A DNA stretch of 64,000 nucleotides, from contig NC_067286.1 of NCBI RefSeq assembly GCF_020740795.1, positions 243,990 to 307,989 on the forward strand. The letters run 5' to 3'. Of this stretch, positions 59,284 through 64,000 are shown piece by piece. How positions within the stretch are numbered: the first letter of the stretch is position 1; each line of letters begins with the position of its first letter. A program made the translations under genes and the position numbers. Under the pieces are notes generated by a model that was not told where the DNA came from, ran no database searches, and saw only the letters and a program-made list of their open reading frames with translations. The DNA comes from Apus apus. Its lineage: Eukaryota > Chordata > Aves > Apodiformes > Apodidae.

Positions 59284-60485
59284 TTAGAGCCTGTTGTACT
59301 GCTGTATTCTGCTGAAGACGACAGCCAGCACCACGATGGCCAGGATGAAGGAGAGGGTGCCCAGGCAGACCGCAGCGATGTTGAGGTTCTTGGCTACGAT
59401 CCCGAAGCTTTTGGCACCTTCTGGGTCCCTGGCGATTTTCTTGTCTCTGGCCTGCAGGTTGGGAGAGGGAGAAAGGTAGTGAAATGGCGCAAGATGGCAG
59501 TGGGGGGTGGTGGCAGTGGGGCTGAGGGGACATCCTAGTCTCCCTCACCACCAAGCAGTGAGGCACTGGCACTGGGATCCACCAGGCTCTGCTGCAACCC
59601 CCAAGAAACCCATCCCAGCCCAGGAGAAATGGAGCTTGTGGCAGCCTGAGAGCATTTTCTTAATAACTTCCTAAAAGCCATTAGGCTTTGCCAAGCACTG
59701 CCCAGTCCTCTCGGGGGGCAGAGCTGGGCAGGGGGGGGTCTGGGTGGGAGTGCCCACGTGGCACTTGCTGCGGTGCTACAGACACCGACACGTGCCTCTC
59801 TCCGGTTATCGGGGCACCTGTTAGCAGCAATTCACTTCCACGGTAATAAAGGGAAATTGTGCCTGGAGCAGCTGTTCCTTATCACAGGTAGGGGCTCGCC
59901 AAGGCCACGGGAGGAGAACTGGATGCACTGTGCTGTTTGGGTCCTCCTGCCTGACACAGCAAAGGAGGACGGGTGGCCCTCAAGTAGGAATGTGAGGTGT
60001 GGAGCAGCAAGGGGAGGCAGGAGGTGGCAGGAGGTGGCAGGAGGGAGGAGGGGGAAGGTCCTGGGGGAGGCAGGAAGTGGGCATGGGGTGGTCTGGGGCA
60101 AGCTGGGGCAGGGTGAGACAGGGTGGGACAGGGTGAGATGGGGTGCGACAAGATGGGACAGGAAGAGATGCAACTAGGGAGCCCTGGCATGGGAGAAGGC
60201 AGGGGGCAGGACCCCCGAGCCGGGCAGGGGGGTGGTGGGAGGGGAAGGGGGTGATTTTCACCTCACCTTAACAGAGAAGACCAGCGCGATGAAGCCCAGG
60301 CAGAAGGGGTTGCAGAACATGGTGTTGAAGAAGGACCAGAGCACAAAGTCCTGGGGGTTGGGGACAGGCTCCGGCTGGATGAAAGTGGTGACAGTGGGGC
60401 CGAAGGAGGTCATCGGGGCTCCTGCCCCGTTCCTACCGTAGGGCTGTTGCATGTTGATGCTGATGGGCTGGGGGTAGTTCTCCAT
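59284..60485 (-). CDS. IFITM3-like antiviral CD225 membrane protein
   Basis: Two minus-strand exons, 60485-60267 and 59451-59284, join in phase to 128 residues. The N-terminus MENYPQPISINMQQPYGRNG resembles, from memory, chicken IFITM3 (MQSYPQHTSINM). Tyr4 and Tyr16 could serve in endocytic sorting, although a strict YxxL motif is not evident. The CD225 domain reads NPQDFVLWSFFNTMFCNPF then CLGFIALVFSVK with two candidate palmitoylation cysteines. Exon 2 gives ARDKKIARDPEGAKSFG, with the conserved basic loop, and a strongly hydrophobic C-terminal helix ending FSRIQQYNRL. The start ATG is the first in the exon and aligns with family starts. A weak TATA-like CCTATAA lies about 45 bases upstream. 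The gene is probably interferon-responsive, but I saw no textbook ISRE nearby. Orthology to a numbered mammalian IFITM cannot be assigned. Confidence 0.93.
60108..60172. repeat. Short tandem repeat in the IFITM3-like intron
   Basis: Imperfect repeats of GGGACAGGGTGAGATGGGGTG (10-15 base sub-units) lie within the single intron of the IFITM3-like gene. Confidence 0.7.
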
Positions 60486-60529
60486 GGCAGCCGGCAGGGC
60501 GAGGAGCGGGGGCACCCGCGCCCGGGCGG

Positions 60530-60536
60530 TTATAGG
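60530..60536 (-). promoter_or_regulatory. TATA-like element of the IFITM3-like gene
   Basis: TTATAGG on the plus strand reads CCTATAA on the minus strand, 45-51 bases upstream of the ATG in GC-rich DNA. Weak match; placement is plausible for a short 5' UTR. Confidence 0.4.
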
Positions 60537-60695
60537 CAAGAGGTTTGCTGGGGTGGGGCCAGCCCGCCCCACGGCAGGCAGGGCAGGGGGCAGGCACAGC
60601 GGGGCCCTGGGGACGGGCTGTGGGGACAGGTGGGACACTCGGGCGGGCTGCGGGCTCAGGGCTGGGCGGGGGGAGAGCTGCAGCCCCGGATGCGG

Positions 60696-60793
60696 TCTGG
60701 GGGGCAGGCAGAGGGGGATGTCTGGGGGGCAGGCAGAGGGGGATGCCTGCGGGGCAGGTGGTGCCGTGGGGCAGGCGGTGCCGTGGGGCAGGC
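60696..60793. repeat. Tandem repeat upstream of the IFITM3-like gene
   Basis: Two tandem 25-base copies of a unit starting TCTGGGGGGCAGGC and ending GGGGGATG (60696 and 60721) are followed by about three 19-base copies of GTGCCGTGGGGCAGGC-type text. Confidence 0.85.
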
Positions 60794-60799
60794 ACCTCA

Positions 60800-63700
60800 C
60801 CCCTTCATCTTTGCTTTTTGCCCTCTAGGGTTGATAAGGAATTTCTGCCGCGGGCAGGCCAGGGCAGGGTCACATCGTTGGGGTCACTGCGGTGCAGTGG
60901 GGACATGTGGCACCGGGGGAGAGCAGGGACACATTGCTGGTGAGGGGGGCAGCCACCGGCCCCCCGAGACCCCCTCCCCAGCTACAAAGCACTGCGGAGG
61001 GCTTGATGCCCACCCGTGGGGGCTGGTGCTGGGGAGGGGTGTCACCCACCCGCTAGGTTTGCATGTTGGGGTTGGAGGGGTTTGCCCTCCCTTTGGTTTC
61101 GGCATCCATGAGATGGGCTTGCAGCTGTGATGAGGCTGCTGGAAAAAGGTTGAGGGCTGGAAAAAGAATGACAAAAATGTCAAGAAAGGAGCAAGGATGT
61201 AGAAACCACCTGAATCTAGAAAGAAACTTAAAACAGCAACCAAGACACAGAGCTACAAACTGTGTGGGCTTTGGAAACGTCACATCCTTCCTGCTCAGAG
61301 GCCAGCTCCTGGAGGCTGGTACCTGGCCCTGGTGTTTTGCTGAGAAGTGGGGTTTGCCCTGCCCAGAAGGAGCCCAGGGTTTGTGCCAGGAGCATTGTCA
61401 TCTGCAGTTGCTGCCCTGCAGGTTTTCCGGCCCTGCTGGCAATTTGAATACAGATCTGAGAGTTCCGGCCCCCAACGTCACTTGTCCCAAACGCGTAGGA
61501 AATGAAAGAGGGGGGTTTTGTTTTGTTTTTTTTTCTTTTCCTCAGCTACTTCCCTGGGTGGTTCCTCAGGTTAACAGGGCCCCTCGCTGAGGTAAATGAG
61601 GTTCGTTAGGTCGTGGTGATAATTAAGGAATTGCTATGGGAAGTAGAGAGGCCAGCAGGGATGGACAGAGGAAGGTGAGGGCTAGGTGAGCATTTCAGGG
61701 GGAGGGTCTTAGTACCCCAGCCCCAAGGCCTGATATATGGCACTTCTGAGAAGCTGCTTGCAGGAGCTGGGGGGATGTCCCCGTTTTGGGGTGCTGGGGT
61801 CCCTTTGTGGAGCACCACCTGCCTCTGGCTGGTCTGGAGGTGAAGGGACCCGAGGTGTCGGGATGGTGGCTGGGGGCAGCCGCAGGGACCGAGGGCAGCA
61901 GGTCCCCCCCTTTGCCCTTTGTTTCCAAGTGCCCATCCTAGGGATCCCATTTCCTGCAGCTCCCTGGCACAAGTGGGAACCCAGCTCGTGTCTCACCACC
62001 CTGAGCTCGCTGCCAGCTGCCCACCGAAATTCCCACCTCCCTGCCTGCACTTCCAGGTATTTTTGTTTGGTTGGTTGTGTTTTCTGTGTGTGTTTATTTG
62101 CCCTTGCACCTGGAGACGCTGGGCAACGGGGAGGCAAAGCTCAGCCCACATTTGGGGTGAGTACCAGCAGGCAGGTGCTGGACCCCCGGCTCTGTGGGAG
62201 GGTTTGGGGGGTTGCTGGGGGTTCATTGGGCTCGCTGAGGGCCAGAAGGGCTCTGCTGCTTGCTCCCTGCTTGCTCCTGGCCATGGGCTGGGAAGCAAGG
62301 GCTTGCTGGCCACTGCCCAACAGCCCGGAGCTGTTGCTGCAATCCTGTGAGCTGTTTGTCCCAAGGGGCCTGTCCCTTCCCTTCCCTGCTCCCCCGCTGG
62401 GTGCATTTACCCCAGATTTGCTCTCCCTGCTCTCACAGACCTCACCCCCATCCTGTGTCCGCTGTTCCTGCAGGCACACACCAGGATCTGGTTCCGAGAG
62501 GCAAAAAAAGCTCCAATTGCCCTTTGGGGAGACATGGGAGGTTTTGGGGTGGGGCAGAGAGGTGGGGGCTGCTCCTCCCACTCCAACTGCATCCTGATCC
62601 TGACAGGGATATGGGATTGGGATCACCCTGGGGGCCTCTGGGCTGCAGAGTATCCCTCGAAAGACACTCCCCAGGATTTTGGGCATGTGTTGGCTGTTGT
62701 GGTGGGGGGAAGAGCTCCGGGAAGGCAAGGGGGTGTGAACAGTGAGCCTGTGCCAGATGGGCACCAAATCCTTCCCCGGGGCAGCAACATGCCGTGGGGA
62801 ATTTGGGCAGAACCCAGCTGGATCCTGCTCCTGCCGGGGTCAGGGAGAGAGCGGGAAGAGGTGGGAGCTGCTGCCAGAGCTGTGAGGCCTCCTGGGAGGT
62901 CAGAGCGATGGGGTCGAGCAGAGCTTGGCTGCCCTTTCACGAGGCTTCTCGACCCCCTCCAGTGGATGGGGACGATTGGTCGGTGTCCTGGCAGGCACGG
63001 GCAGCGAGCGGCCCCGTTTCAACTGGGGGCAGGAGCTGATTTGTTCGTATGGGAAGCAGCAGAGGAATAAATGATTCACCCGGGGCTCCATGCCAGAGAT
63101 TCTGCAACGAACAACGGCTGTGTTTTGTAGGCAGGATTTCTGACATCTTATTCATGAATGTGGCTTCTTGGCAGGAACCTGATGTTCTTGGGGAGGGAAA
63201 AAAGGCTTTTTATCCCATCCCCGTGGGGACCCAGCCCAGAGGTCTGGAGCCTGCGGAAGATGAGGAGCGCGAAGGCTCCAGCGAGCTGGAAAACGGGAAG
63301 CTGGGCTGACCACAACCTTGAAGCTCGCCAGATGGGCTGCAGCCAGGATCTTCTGTAGAGGCTTGCCTGGGTCACTTGGACACGGCTGTAGCCGGGCAGC
63401 CGAGTGCCGTGTGCGGGAGCCCCAGAGGCACAAGGATCGCTGCCCCTTTCCCAGCCAGCCCTTCCACAGGGGGAAGGGATGGCTGGCACAACGGCTTGGA
63501 GCTGGGAAAGCTTTGGGGGAGGCAAGAGGCAGGGGTAACCATCTCACTTCACCCCAAAGACAGCCCTGCCTGGCTGGTGTCCCCATCCCCTGGCGGTCCC
63601 AGTGCCACCCCATCGCTCAGGGCTGAGTTGTGGGGCTCTCCTGCAGCTTGGGATGGAGCCCCACCACCCCCAGCTTCCGCATCCCTCTGGAAGCCTGGCC

Positions 63701-64000
63701 TGGCCTGTGCTGCTCCGTGTGGATACACAGTCATGTTCGAGCCTATTTACTCAAACCTTCTACACAGCCCCTGCCCCCCCACCCCAAATCAAGCTTGCTC
63801 TCAGGTCTGCCTGCTCCTACCCCCCTCCCAAGGGCTGGTGAGGATGGGGATGCTCCCAGTGACACCCAACAAAGATGAAGTGCTGCCTCCATCCTTGGGG
63901 TGAGCCTCACAAGCGCTTGGCATTCCATATGGATGCCTCTTCCCAAGTACCTGGGTTCACTGAGCCTGGCATATCCTTGAGCATGATCTCCATGATCCTC
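60800..64000. other. Right-hand flank upstream of the IFITM cluster
   Basis: No exon matched a protein family I know. In birds and mammals B4GALNT4 is the next gene after IFITM, so it probably begins beyond 64000 or its 5' UTR is unrecognised here. A possible GGAA-AT-GAAA element sits at 61498-61507. Open frames such as 63049-63309 show no family similarity. Confidence 0.5.

Noticed and set aside
63049-63309. Possible small gene near the right edge
   Set aside because: 86-codon frame without similarity, start context or splice partner; a B4GALNT4 exon was considered but nothing matched.

Overview
This window is nuclear DNA from a bird. It carries short CR1 LINE tails, compact vertebrate-type multi-exon genes, very GC-rich promoters and many short minisatellites. 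The gene order BET1L - RIC8A - SIRT3 - PSMD13 - COX8B - PGGHG - IFITM5 - IFITM paralogues matches the conserved vertebrate block around human 11p15.5 and, from memory, part of chicken chromosome 5. Exon models were built by hand from translated similarity, GT/AG splice signals and phase. Every model below stays in frame across all its junctions.

Layout, left to right. VPS51 (minus; the last part lies off the left edge) occupies 1-4208 and is GC-rich with low-complexity introns. A possible divergent plus-strand non-coding transcript ends near 5185. BET1L (minus, 7416-10363, with a long 3' UTR to about 5510) and RIC8A (plus, 11720-21243) stand head to head over a CpG-rich promoter. RIC8A and SIRT3 (minus, 23904-28231) converge. 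SIRT3 and PSMD13 (plus, 28587-35953) are head to head, only 355 bases apart between start codons. COX8B (minus, 38715-40085) and PGGHG (plus, 44390-53065) follow. The right end holds three tandem minus-strand CD225 genes: IFITM5 (55305-56362), a divergent IFITM paralogue (57412-58518) and an IFITM3-like paralogue (59284-60485). The last 3.5 kb has no recognisable exon.

Functionally the window mixes Golgi/endosome retrograde traffic (VPS51, BET1L), G-alpha chaperoning (RIC8A), mitochondrial deacetylation and respiration (SIRT3, COX8B), the 26S proteasome lid (PSMD13), collagen glycan breakdown (PGGHG) and membrane-embedded antiviral or bone-specific IFITM proteins. No operon-like logic is expected; the meaningful couplings are shared bidirectional promoters and the tandemly duplicated IFITM cluster.

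The observations I would follow first are: a 21-base terminal coding exon of SIRT3 lying about 1.2 kb beyond the previous exon; twin RFX X-box motifs in the SIRT3/PSMD13 promoter; VPS51 sitting beside BET1L, unlike the human arrangement; a TATA box with clustered homeodomain sites between PGGHG and IFITM5; and an IFITM paralogue with a triple-cysteine membrane motif and a CR1 remnant in its promoter. I saw no CRISPR array, tRNA, rRNA, endogenous retrovirus or clearly new multi-gene system.
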